Part shown: piece after piece, positions 56,852-64,000 of the stretch | Layout: each line of letters begins with the position of its first letter | How positions within the stretch are numbered: the stretch's first letter is position 1 | Assembly: GCF_018613065.1 (NCBI RefSeq) | Contig: NZ_JAGGQW010000035.1 | Location: 1 to 64,000 of the forward strand | DNA length: 64,000 nucleotides | Source: Bacillus sp. ISL-7 | GTDB taxonomy: Bacteria > Bacillota > Bacilli > Bacillales_B > DSM-18226 | Direction: 5' to 3' | Program-made: the position numbers and the translations under genes | The notes under the pieces: generated by a model | Seen by the model: only the letters and a program-made list of their open reading frames with translations | Database searches by the model: none | What the model was told of the DNA's origin: nothing

Positions 56852-57388
56852 ATGGTCGAGCAAAAAAAAATATTGGGAGAGGAAAGGAGGTCTTTAATTC
56901 TACAACAGTTAAAAGATAGCCCTGTCCCGCTGACAGGAAGTGAACTTGCCAATCGAACCAATGTAAGCAGACAGGTGATCGTCGGGGATATCACTCTTCT
57001 TAAGGCTAAAAATGAACCCATTATTGCAACCAGCCAAGGTTATATTTATTTAAAGCAAAACTCCAGCACTTATTCCTTTGAAAGAACAATCGCATGTAGA
57101 CATTTACCGGAAGACACAGAAAGGGAGCTAAATCTGTTAGTTGACCATGGTGTGTTAGTGAAAGATGTAAGAATTGAACACACGGTTTACGGAGATTTGA
57201 CCGCATCGATTATGGTTTCAAATCGCCAAGAAGTTAAACAATTCTTGGAAAACATGCAAAAAACCAAAGCTTCCTTATTATCTGAGTTAACGGAAGGAAT
57301 CCACCTTCATACCATTTCAGCCTCAAGCACCCAAGTCTTAGATAAAGCCGAAGCAGCCCTTAAGGCAGAAGGTTTTATGATTGAATAG
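56852..57388 (+). CDS. nadR: NAD biosynthesis repressor NadR (YrxA/NiaR)
   Basis: Nicotinate-responsive repressor of nadBCA and nifS-nadR. 178 aa with an N-terminal winged helix (about 10-65; LTGSELANRTNVSRQVIVGD) and a C-terminal 3H domain named for conserved histidines (CRHLPED, VDHGVLV, IEHTVYGD, GIHLHTIS). ATAGGAGG precedes the ATG. Confidence 0.93.
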   Translation: MVEQKKILGEERRSLILQQLKDSPVPLTGSELANRTNVSRQVIVGDITLLKAKNEPIIATSQGYIYLKQNSSTYSFERTIACRHLPEDTERELNLLVDHGVLVKDVRIEHTVYGDLTASIMVSNRQEVKQFLENMQKTKASLLSELTEGIHLHTISASSTQVLDKAEAALKAEGFMIE

Positions 57389-57408
57389 CGCCTTGATAGA
57401 CAGAACAA

Positions 57409-57440
57409 TAAAAGGACCCGAAATACTCGGGTCCTTTCGT
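57409..57440. terminator. bidirectional terminator between nadR and pheA
   Basis: 11-bp perfect stem AAAGGACCCGA/TCGGGTCCTTT (57411-57421 with 57427-57437) between convergent genes. Confidence 0.87.
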
Positions 57441-57442
57441 TA

Positions 57443-58300
57443 TTAATCCAATTTCACCATAACGGATGGATAGCTTCCTAATAATTTAACACTACAGCCT
57501 AATGCCTCTAGCTCTGCCATTGCTCCAGGTATCAATACCTCATCAAATTCCATTTCGATATCAATAATGAAAAAATAATTGCCAATTCCAGTTTTCATCG
57601 GCCGAGATTCAATTTTTGATAAGTTTAACTTTCTCCAGGCGAACGCTGATAACACCTGATGAAGGGCTCCCGCTTGGTCGTCCTCAGGCAATGTAACCAT
57701 CAGTGTCGTTTTGTAATGGGATGAACCACTCATGGCCTGGAAATCAAAATTCTCTTTTGTTAGAACCACAAACCGCGTGTGATTATAGTCAAAATCATGG
57801 ATGTTCCTTTGGACAATCGCCAACCCATATTCTTTTGCTGCTAATTCATTCGCAATCGCGGCCGCTTTTAAGGCAGGCTGCTCCATTACCATTTGCGCCG
57901 CTGCTGCAGTGGAAGACACACTCTCAAACGGCACTCCTTTTAATTGATTATGTAAAAATTTATGGCACTGAGCAATCGCATGAGAGTGGCTGTATACCTT
58001 ACTCACATCACGCCAATTGTCCATATTATCAGGATGAACCATCAAATGCTGCTTAATAGGTAACGTAATTTCACCAATAATCGGAATCTGAACAACATGT
58101 GTTAAATAATCAAGTGTAATATTGACTGAGCCTTCCAAAGCGTTCTCAATTGGAACGACTGCAAGATCCACTTCTTTATCTACGATGGCATCGACACTTG
58201 CAGGAATCGTCTGATAGGGCACAAGTTCAAATCCTTGAAAAACCTTTTTCACTGCTAACTCTGTGAATGTAGCCTTTGGTCCTAAATATCCAACCTTCAC
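57443..58300 (-). CDS. pheA: prephenate dehydratase PheA
   Basis: Converts prephenate to phenylpyruvate for phenylalanine synthesis. 285 aa; the PDT domain (1-180) has GYLGPKATFTE, VVPIENALEGSV and the catalytic NHTRFVVL. The ACT domain (about 200-280) has GALHQVLSAFAWRKLNLSKI and IESRPMKT, the phenylalanine-feedback site. Paired with pheB as in B. subtilis. Confidence 0.96.
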   Translation of the reverse strand: MKVGYLGPKATFTELAVKKVFQGFELVPYQTIPASVDAIVDKEVDLAVVPIENALEGSVNITLDYLTHVVQIPIIGEITLPIKQHLMVHPDNMDNWRDVSKVYSHSHAIAQCHKFLHNQLKGVPFESVSSTAAAAQMVMEQPALKAAAIANELAAKEYGLAIVQRNIHDFDYNHTRFVVLTKENFDFQAMSGSSHYKTTLMVTLPEDDQAGALHQVLSAFAWRKLNLSKIESRPMKTGIGNYFFIIDIEMEFDEVLIPGAMAELEALGCSVKLLGSYPSVMVKLD

Positions 58301-58359
58301 TATTTCCCCACTCCTTATTTTTTTAAAAAGAAAGCTGAGAGCCGGTAGTAGTTTTTCAC

Positions 58360-58809
58360 CTACACACCTGTTCCCAGCACTTCTACCTTCTCTACAAATT
58401 CGAGTTTCCTTAGTTCTTTAAGTAACTCATCTATTTCCATCGTAATGTTTGAAGTGTTTAATGAGAGAGTCACATTCGCCCTGCTTTGCAACGGAATCGT
58501 TTGGTGAAGGGTAACAATATTGCAGCCTGAATTGGCCACAACACTGAGCAATTTTGATAGCGTGCCTGAACGATCTTCTAGGTGAAAGAAAAGCGAGATA
58601 ATCTTTTCCTTTTTAATGGACGAGAAAGGAAAAACAGTATCTCTATATTTATAAAAGGCACTTCTGCTTAAATCCGCTTTATGAACTGCATCTGCAATTG
58701 ATTCTGCTTTACCTCTCTCAAGCATTTCCTTGACATCAAGCGTTTTTTTCATCGCTTCTGGCAACACATCTTCACGTACTAAGTAAAATTTTTTATCAAC
58801 GTTTTCCAT
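58360..58809 (-). CDS. pheB: ACT-domain protein PheB
   Basis: 149-aa UPF0735-type protein from ATG at 58809, six bases after AGGGTG. N-terminal helix-rich segment ([20 protein letters not shown]-like) and a C-terminal ACT domain ([20 protein letters not shown]). Listed as chorismate-mutase-like in older annotation, but no such activity is evident from sequence. Likely an amino-acid-sensing regulator linked to pheA. Confidence 0.9.
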   Translation of the reverse strand: MENVDKKFYLVREDVLPEAMKKTLDVKEMLERGKAESIADAVHKADLSRSAFYKYRDTVFPFSSIKKEKIISLFFHLEDRSGTLSKLLSVVANSGCNIVTLHQTIPLQSRANVTLSLNTSNITMEIDELLKELRKLEFVEKVEVLGTGV

Positions 58810-58848
58810 TTTTATCACCCTACCTTGATCTCTTCAGGGCCTTTCCTT

Positions 58849-60141
58849 CTACTCAATAAACTCGAATTCAAACTCCATTAATTTCACAATATCCCCGTCT
58901 TTTGCTCCTCTTTCCCTTAACGCTTCATCAACACCAAGACCACGAAGTTGACGTGCAAAACGGCGGACGGATTCTTCTCTTGAGAAGTCTGTCATCTTAA
59001 AGAGCTTATCTGTTTTTTCACCAGAGACAACAAATGACCCATCAGGTTCTCTCGTAATTTTAAATGCTTCCGGCTCTGCTTCGTGCTTATAAAGAACACG
59101 ATGGACACCCGTTATTTCCTCTTCTTCATGTTCAAGTGGAAATTCTGGTGTTTCCTCGATCTTATCAGCTACAGCAAACAATAGCTCACGCAGTCCTTTT
59201 CTTGTTACGGCTGAAATAGGGAAGATTGGATAATCCTCTTCTAGCTGCTCCTTAAACTTTTTCAAGTTTTCCTCAGCTTCAGGCATATCCATCTTATTTG
59301 CAACGATAACTTGTGGCCGTTCTGTCAAGCGCAGGTTGTACTCTTTTAATTCCTTGTTGATTGTAAGGTAGTCCTCATATGGGTCTCTGCCTTCCATCGC
59401 TGCCATATCAATGACATGGACAATAACCCTTGTCCGTTCTATATGACGTAAGAATTGATGGCCGAGGCCAACCCCTTCACTTGCCCCTTCAATCAAACCT
59501 GGAAGGTCTGCCATAACAAAGCTTCTGCCGTCTTCCGTTTCTACCATACCAAGATTCGGAACAATTGTGGTAAAATGGTACTCGGCGATTTTCGGTCTTG
59601 CCGATGATACAACCGATAATAATGTCGACTTACCAACACTTGGAAAACCAACTAATCCGACATCAGCAAGAAGCTTCAATTCAAGAATGACTTCACGTTC
59701 TTGGCCAGGTTCTCCATTTTCAGATAACTCTGGTGCTGGATTGGCCGGAGTTGCAAATCGAGAATTTCCACGTCCGCCACGGCCGCCTCTTGCAATAATT
59801 GCCTGCTGTCCATTCTCGACTAAATCAGCAATAACTTCCTTCGTTTTTTCATCAATGACCACTGTTCCAGGCGGTACCTTAACAATCATATCCTTTGCAC
59901 CTGCACCGTGCTGGTTTTTGGACATGCCATGCTCGCCGCGCGGTGCTTTAAAGTGACGCTGATAACGGAAATCCATCAAGGTGCGCAAGCCTTCATTTAC
60001 TTCAAAAACAACATTGGCACCTTTACCGCCATCTCCACCGGCTGGACCGCCTTTTGGTATATATTTTTCCTTACGAAACGCAACCATACCATTTCCGCCA
60101 TCTCCGGCTTTCACATAAATCTTCGTTTGATCAACAAACAT
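58849..60141 (-). CDS. obgE: GTPase Obg (ObgE/CgtA)
   Basis: Essential ribosome-associated GTPase that also influences Spo0A phosphorelay and stress response. 430 aa: glycine-rich Obg domain (1-158; [20 protein letters not shown]), GTPase domain with P-loop GFPSVGKS at 165-172, DLPGLIEGA and NKMD, and a C-terminal OCT domain (about 350-425). Cotranscribed with spo0B. Confidence 0.98.
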   Translation of the reverse strand: MFVDQTKIYVKAGDGGNGMVAFRKEKYIPKGGPAGGDGGKGANVVFEVNEGLRTLMDFRYQRHFKAPRGEHGMSKNQHGAGAKDMIVKVPPGTVVIDEKTKEVIADLVENGQQAIIARGGRGGRGNSRFATPANPAPELSENGEPGQEREVILELKLLADVGLVGFPSVGKSTLLSVVSSARPKIAEYHFTTIVPNLGMVETEDGRSFVMADLPGLIEGASEGVGLGHQFLRHIERTRVIVHVIDMAAMEGRDPYEDYLTINKELKEYNLRLTERPQVIVANKMDMPEAEENLKKFKEQLEEDYPIFPISAVTRKGLRELLFAVADKIEETPEFPLEHEEEEITGVHRVLYKHEAEPEAFKITREPDGSFVVSGEKTDKLFKMTDFSREESVRRFARQLRGLGVDEALRERGAKDGDIVKLMEFEFEFIE

Positions 60142-60202
60142 CTTATTCCTCCAGTCTGCATATCGAATTAACTTTTGTCACGAAAAATATCTCAGCTTTA
60201 GC

Positions 60203-60745
60203 CTATTTTTTTTGAATAGGGATAAAAACTTCTACTGTAAGTTCGCTTTCTGAGAATTCCTTGACCACTACATCCAGTAGAATTTTGGAGTCTGCAAGGA
60301 ATGCTTCAATTAATTCACTTTTTATTATTATCCCGCTAAAATCAAAAAAGAAACGAACTCCCTCTGATTGGGGATCAATTGATATTGATAAATGATTTTC
60401 TTGGAATGCTTCAATTGCCTCATTTAAACACTCAAAAAAAAGGTAAGTCCACTTTGTGATCTGTTCTTCATTAATTTGAAAGGATTCCGAATCTTGAAGA
60501 ACTTCATATTCAAGCTTAAAAGAGGAATTCTCCCAATTAGACTTAAACAGCAGTGAGGCAAATAAAGGCATTTTTAAATTTGTTAGTTTTGACTCATGCT
60601 GTGCTTCAATAATAATTTCGTCAATAACCGCTTTTGCCCGGTCGATTCGATTTAAATCCAAGTTCCCCTTAATTAACTGAAGCCTATTTAACCAATCATG
60701 TCGAGAGTGCCGGAGCACCTCAACAATATCCCATTCTTTCTCCAT
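60203..60745 (-). CDS. spo0B: sporulation phosphotransferase Spo0B
   Basis: Relays phosphate from Spo0F to Spo0A. 180 aa; the phospho-accepting His is H16 in LRHSRHDWLNRLQLIKGNL, in the four-helix bundle half. The C-terminal half is a degenerate histidine-kinase-like fold. Upstream of obgE as in B. subtilis. Confidence 0.92.
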   Translation of the reverse strand: MEKEWDIVEVLRHSRHDWLNRLQLIKGNLDLNRIDRAKAVIDEIIIEAQHESKLTNLKMPLFASLLFKSNWENSSFKLEYEVLQDSESFQINEEQITKWTYLFFECLNEAIEAFQENHLSISIDPQSEGVRFFFDFSGIIIKSELIEAFLADSKILLDVVVKEFSESELTVEVFIPIQKK

Positions 60746-60911
60746 ACGTACACTCCCACATTAAGTGTCACAACACTATTTTGCTGATAGTATATCAAAA
60801 AAATAACCCTGAGTAAGCAATTTTATGTGATGAAAGATCATTAGAGGCAAAAAGAAGCATCTACGAAGTAGTTTTCCTGAAGAATATATGGAAGGAAAAA
60901 TTCGTTAGCAA

Positions 60912-60948
60912 AAAGAAAACTCTAACCAAACAGGTTAGAGTTTTCGCT
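60912..60948 (-). terminator. terminator of rplU-prp-rpmA
   Basis: 12-bp perfect stem AAAACTCTAACC/GGTTAGAGTTTT (60916-60927 with 60933-60944) then CTTTTTG on the minus strand, seven bases after the rpmA stop. Confidence 0.9.
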
Positions 60949-60955
60949 AGTTACC

Positions 60956-61249
<294 letters not shown>

Positions 61250-61261
61250 TCATTCCACCTC

Positions 61262-61591
61262 CTACTTTTTGAAGGTAATCTTTATGTGCTTTCCGTATTC
61301 TTCTTCAATTGTACGTAATGAAACAGTCATACCTTCTAGAAGAAGTTGTACTTTCTCATAAATGTCTTCCGAAAGATGTTCCGGTACAACACAGCGGAGA
61401 AAGCCGCCCTCATGCTCAATCTCGGGCGTGACACCTGTTAGGGCGTGCACAGCGTTGATTGCTCCAATGGATACTGCAGATACGCCAGCACAGACGATAT
61501 CCTTGCCTCGATTGGCGAAAAATGCATGACCACTTATTTCGAATGATTGAATAAATCCGGACTCTGTACGATTAATCGTAATTTGAATCAT
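61262..61591 (-). CDS. prp: ribosomal-processing cysteine protease Prp (YsxB)
   Basis: Cleaves the bL27 N-terminal extension. 109 aa with the catalytic pair His22 (SGHAFFANRGKD) and Cys34 (DIVCAGVSAV), the same positions reported for S. aureus Prp. Encoded between rplU and rpmA, which ties protease and substrate together. Confidence 0.95.
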   Translation of the reverse strand: MIQITINRTESGFIQSFEISGHAFFANRGKDIVCAGVSAVSIGAINAVHALTGVTPEIEHEGGFLRCVVPEHLSEDIYEKVQLLLEGMTVSLRTIEEEYGKHIKITFKK

Positions 61592-61606
61592 CTATGATTC
61601 AACACC

Positions 61607-61915
61607 TTACGCGTTGATTTTTTCGATGACTACTTTAGTGTAAGGTTGACGATGACCTTGCTTCTTGTGGTAGTTTTTCTTCGCTTTGTACTTGAAAACA
61701 GTAATTTTCTTTTGACGACCTTGCTTTTCAATTTTAGCTGTAACCGTAGCGCCTGCAACAACAGGGCTTCCTACTTTTACGTTTTCACCGCCAACGAAAA
61801 GAACTTTATCAAAAGTAACTGTTTCACCAGCTTCTGCATTAAGTTTTTCAATGTAGATAGCTTGGCCTTCTTCGACTTTCACTTGTTTACCACCAGTTTC
61901 AATAATTGCGTACAT
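61607..61915 (-). CDS. rplU: ribosomal protein bL21
   Basis: Large-subunit rRNA-binding protein, 102 aa from ATG at 61915 ([17 protein letters not shown]) with AAGGAGG nine bases before. The C-terminal [15 protein letters not shown] is the family signature. First gene of rplU-prp-rpmA. Confidence 0.98.
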   Translation of the reverse strand: MYAIIETGGKQVKVEEGQAIYIEKLNAEAGETVTFDKVLFVGGENVKVGSPVVAGATVTAKIEKQGRQKKITVFKYKAKKNYHKKQGHRQPYTKVVIEKINA

Positions 61916-62025
61916 GAACTGCACCTCCTTATAAACTCAGACTCGCCATATACAGGCGCTTATGCTTTCACACAAATCTTACTACCTGTTCTGTGCGGTT
62001 GTAGCACGGGTGCTACAAACATAAC
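61916..62025 (-). ncRNA. L21 leader RNA of rplU
   Basis: Autoregulatory leader expected to bind bL21. On the minus strand a 9-bp hairpin TTGTAGCAC/GTGCTACAA (61999-62018) is followed by conserved-looking ACCGCACAG and GGCGAGTCTGAGTTTATAAG, running directly into the AGGAGG site. This matches my memory of Bacillus L21 leaders; the fold was judged by eye. Confidence 0.75.
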
Positions 62026-62031
62026 ATTAAA

Positions 62032-62061
62032 ATCCTAACATAAAATAGGCAAAAGTGTCAA
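62032..62061 (-). promoter_or_regulatory. probable promoter of rplU
   Basis: Minus strand TTGACA (62056-62061), 18-bp spacer, TAGGAT (62032-62037). Confidence 0.6.
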
Positions 62062-62080
62062 TAGAAATTTAGGAACATGA

Positions 62081-63541
62081 TTAGGAATCAAATGCTTTTT
62101 GTGAGATCTCACTCACATTGCCGAACTGCTTTAATATATAATAATGGCGGGCTGAAGGCTGAACTGAAAAATATAGTTTGATATGCATTAGCTCCTCTAA
62201 TGCTTCTCGGTGGGCTTCATTCGGTCCTAACAATTCCTCTTTCACCGCTTGAGTTGTTTCGACCAAGACTGCCTCAAATTCCGAATAGCGGTGCTCTAAC
62301 AGCTCCCGTTCAAGCCTAAAGCCAACCGTTTCAGGACTAAGGACTCTTCCCGTTCCATCACAAACAGAGCACTTCACCTCAAGTGCCTCAGAAAGAGTAA
62401 CCTTTGTCTTCTTCCTAGTCAGTTGGAGAATGCCTAGCGGTGTAAAACCAATCATTTTTGTTCTTTTCTGATCCTTGGTTAATTCCGTTTCAATCAGCGA
62501 GAGAATCGATTGCTTGTCCTCAGCGCGTGTCATGTCAATGAAATCAATGAGAACAATTCCGCCAATATCGCGCAGACGCAGTTGCCTTACCACTTCTTTC
62601 GCAGCCAACTGGTTTGTTTTTAATATCGTGTCTTGATAATTTGTCTTTCCGGAAAATTTCCCGGTATTCACATCAATAATCGTTAACGCTTCAGTTTCGT
62701 CAAAGATAAGGTAAGCACCATTATCAAGCCAGACAATACGCTTAAGGGCTTTATCAATTTCATGTTCCACTTTATGTACAGAAAAAATATTCTCTTTTCC
62801 ATTGTAGTAAATGGATTTGAGTTGATCATTTTTTTCCTCAGCTAGCTTTTTTAGCACTAAATCATCGACGATTACTTCCCCGCTAGTCATTCTAGCTACT
62901 TGGTCCATAATCATTTCGATAAAGGTATCTTTTTGAAAAATGATTCCTGGTTTTTTCATCGTGGCCACTTTTTGTAACAGTTCTTGATGGTTCTCGCGCA
63001 GGTTCATTAGTTCTGAAAGGATTTCATCTTCTGTACTCGTTATCGCTGAAGTACGGAAAATGATCCCCTCTTCCTCTGTTTTCAAACGACTGCCGCTCCG
63101 GCGAAGTTTTGCTTTTTGACCTTCGTCAGCGATTTTTTTAGACACCGCCACATAGCGCCCTTTTGGCATGTAGATGAGATTGGGCCCCTGTATTTCAATA
63201 ATTCCCGTTACCCGAGCACCTTTCGTCCCCGTTGCATCCTTATCGACCTGAACCAGTATTTTTTCACCTTGGTGGGCGAACGAGGTGACAGACTTTTGTT
63301 TTTCGGCAGATAAGAGATAGGAAGGAAGTAGATCACGGTGTAAATACGCATTTTTCTCTTCGCCAATATCAATGAATACGGCATTCATCCCTGGCAATAC
63401 TTTTGTCACAGTCCCAAAATAAATATTACCGACCAGTGATCGATGTTCTGGTCGGTCAAAAACGATATTTTCAACGCGGTTGTCTTTTAGATAAGCAAAT
63501 CGCTTTTCGCGTGAATTGTAATTAATAATAAGTGTTTCCAA
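62081..63541 (-). CDS. rng: ribonuclease E/G family protein Rng
   Basis: Endoribonuclease of the RNase E/G family, 486 aa from a TTG start. S1 RNA-binding domain (about 35-120; VLPGMNAVFIDIGEEKNAYLH), catalytic DNase I-like domain with the Mg-binding aspartates in TIIDVNTGKF and IVLIDFIDM, and a Zn-link CSVCDGTGR near 402-410. It lacks the long RNase E C-terminal scaffold, so it is RNase G-like. B. subtilis 168 lacks this gene, though many other Bacillaceae carry it between spoIVFB and rplU. Confidence 0.93.
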   Translation of the reverse strand: METLIINYNSREKRFAYLKDNRVENIVFDRPEHRSLVGNIYFGTVTKVLPGMNAVFIDIGEEKNAYLHRDLLPSYLLSAEKQKSVTSFAHQGEKILVQVDKDATGTKGARVTGIIEIQGPNLIYMPKGRYVAVSKKIADEGQKAKLRRSGSRLKTEEEGIIFRTSAITSTEDEILSELMNLRENHQELLQKVATMKKPGIIFQKDTFIEMIMDQVARMTSGEVIVDDLVLKKLAEEKNDQLKSIYYNGKENIFSVHKVEHEIDKALKRIVWLDNGAYLIFDETEALTIIDVNTGKFSGKTNYQDTILKTNQLAAKEVVRQLRLRDIGGIVLIDFIDMTRAEDKQSILSLIETELTKDQKRTKMIGFTPLGILQLTRKKTKVTLSEALEVKCSVCDGTGRVLSPETVGFRLERELLEHRYSEFEAVLVETTQAVKEELLGPNEAHREALEELMHIKLYFSVQPSARHYYILKQFGNVSEISQKAFDS

Positions 63542-63634
63542 TCAAGCGACCTCACTTTTTTCTTTTCATTATACCTTTTTAGTTAGGCTATGTGAAACAT
63601 GCATGTTGATTTCTGCTCCAATCAACAATAGGGT

Positions 63635-64000
63635 TTAATAAGAAAAAAGAAGGTCGCTTATTTTATCGGTTAGACGTTTTTCGGTAAAATAGGCGTGCAA
63701 TAGTTCATTTTCATCTAATATCCCTTTTTCTTTGCCGTCTGCTTCGACGATGATTGGATGTTTACAGCCACGTTGGAATTTCTCTAGGACGTGTATAAGT
63801 AGCTCCTGTTCATTGGCCTCAATCGGTTTCAAGGTCCGAAGACTGGATTTTTTCCCATAGTAACGCTCCAGCAAGAATCTCATAAAAATATAGCGCCTCT
63901 GCTTCCATTCGTGGTAAAGCGAGAAATAAAGGAAGGCAATGATGATCCAGACATTGATATGTGTCGGGGCTGCGATCACGATCACCAGTGAAAAGATGGA
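63635..64000 (-). CDS. spoIVFB: stage IV sporulation protein FB, 3' part
   Basis: Membrane-embedded site-2 metalloprotease that cleaves pro-sigma-K. Only the C-terminal ~120 residues are in the window; the gene continues past 64000. The last membrane helix (NVWIIIAFLYFSLY) and the cytosolic CBS-like domain (HPIIVEADGKEKGILDENEL) are seen, but not the HEXXH site. Identity rests on the tail and on the spoIVFB-rplU gene order. Confidence 0.85.
   Translation of the reverse strand, partial: SIFSLVIVIAAPTHINVWIIIAFLYFSLYHEWKQRRYIFMRFLLERYYGKKSSLRTLKPIEANEQELLIHVLEKFQRGCKHPIIVEADGKEKGILDENELLHAYFTEKRLTDKISDLLFSY

Overview
The window is chromosomal DNA of an endospore-forming Bacillaceae species (Bacillus sensu lato; a Neobacillus-like organism would fit, but the sequence does not settle the genus). 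Five sporulation genes (spoVB, bofC, safA, spo0B, spoIVFB) and the 6S RNA, T-box and L21 leader RNAs support this. The gene order follows the Bacillus subtilis block from trmU/mnmA to spoIVF. Most genes lie on the minus strand.

Layout, left to right. (1) 1-4.3 kb: mnmA, its cysteine desulfurase partner, the cysteine regulator cymR, and divergent rarA. (2) 4.3-8 kb: an ABC-2 exporter pair, a NERD-domain gene, and an intergenic array of nine ~52-bp hairpin repeats. (3) 8-14.6 kb: tcdA, 6S RNA, aspS, hisS with a T-box leader, a 58-aa YrzK-like gene, and the SH3b amidase yrvJ. (4) 14.9-31 kb: a phenylacetate (paa) catabolic island lying between yrvJ and dtd, which I recall as close neighbours in B. 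subtilis. It holds a nitronate-monooxygenase-like flavoprotein, a frameshifted gamma-carbonic-anhydrase/PaaY-like gene, paaX, a third crotonase, thiolase, paaH, an aldehyde dehydrogenase, paaG, paaF, an EthD-like gene, paaDCBA, a ferredoxin remnant, paaK, a DUF485-symporter pair and paaI. (5) 31.2-47 kb: dtd, relA, apt, recJ, secDF, comN, spoVB, a DUF421 gene, a yrzE-like gene, yajC, tgt, queA, ruvB, ruvA. (6) 47-58.8 kb: 21-bp repeats, bofC, a YhcN/YlaJ-type lipoprotein, a phosphotransferase-fold gene, a very repetitive safA, nadB-nadC-nadA with divergent nifS-nadR, pheA, pheB. (7) 58.8-64 kb: obgE, spo0B, rpmA, prp, rplU, rng, and the 3' part of spoIVFB.

How the genes fit together. Two cysteine desulfurases each sit beside a likely client (MnmA; the Fe-S enzyme NadA). 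The paa genes give CoA activation, ring epoxidation, isomerisation and beta-oxidation, plus uptake and a thioesterase. No PaaE reductase and no MaoC-type ring-opening hydratase is visible. Three paa-island promoters (paaA, paaK, DUF485-symporter) share CGTT-N7-CGTT, an 11-bp direct repeat. The paaX promoter carries a GACGTTT/AAACGTC inverted repeat around an extended -10. These are the best candidates for an uncharacterised regulatory code.

No complete mobile element, CRISPR array, rRNA or tRNA was seen. Several repeat families occupy the intergenic spaces and are reported as findings.
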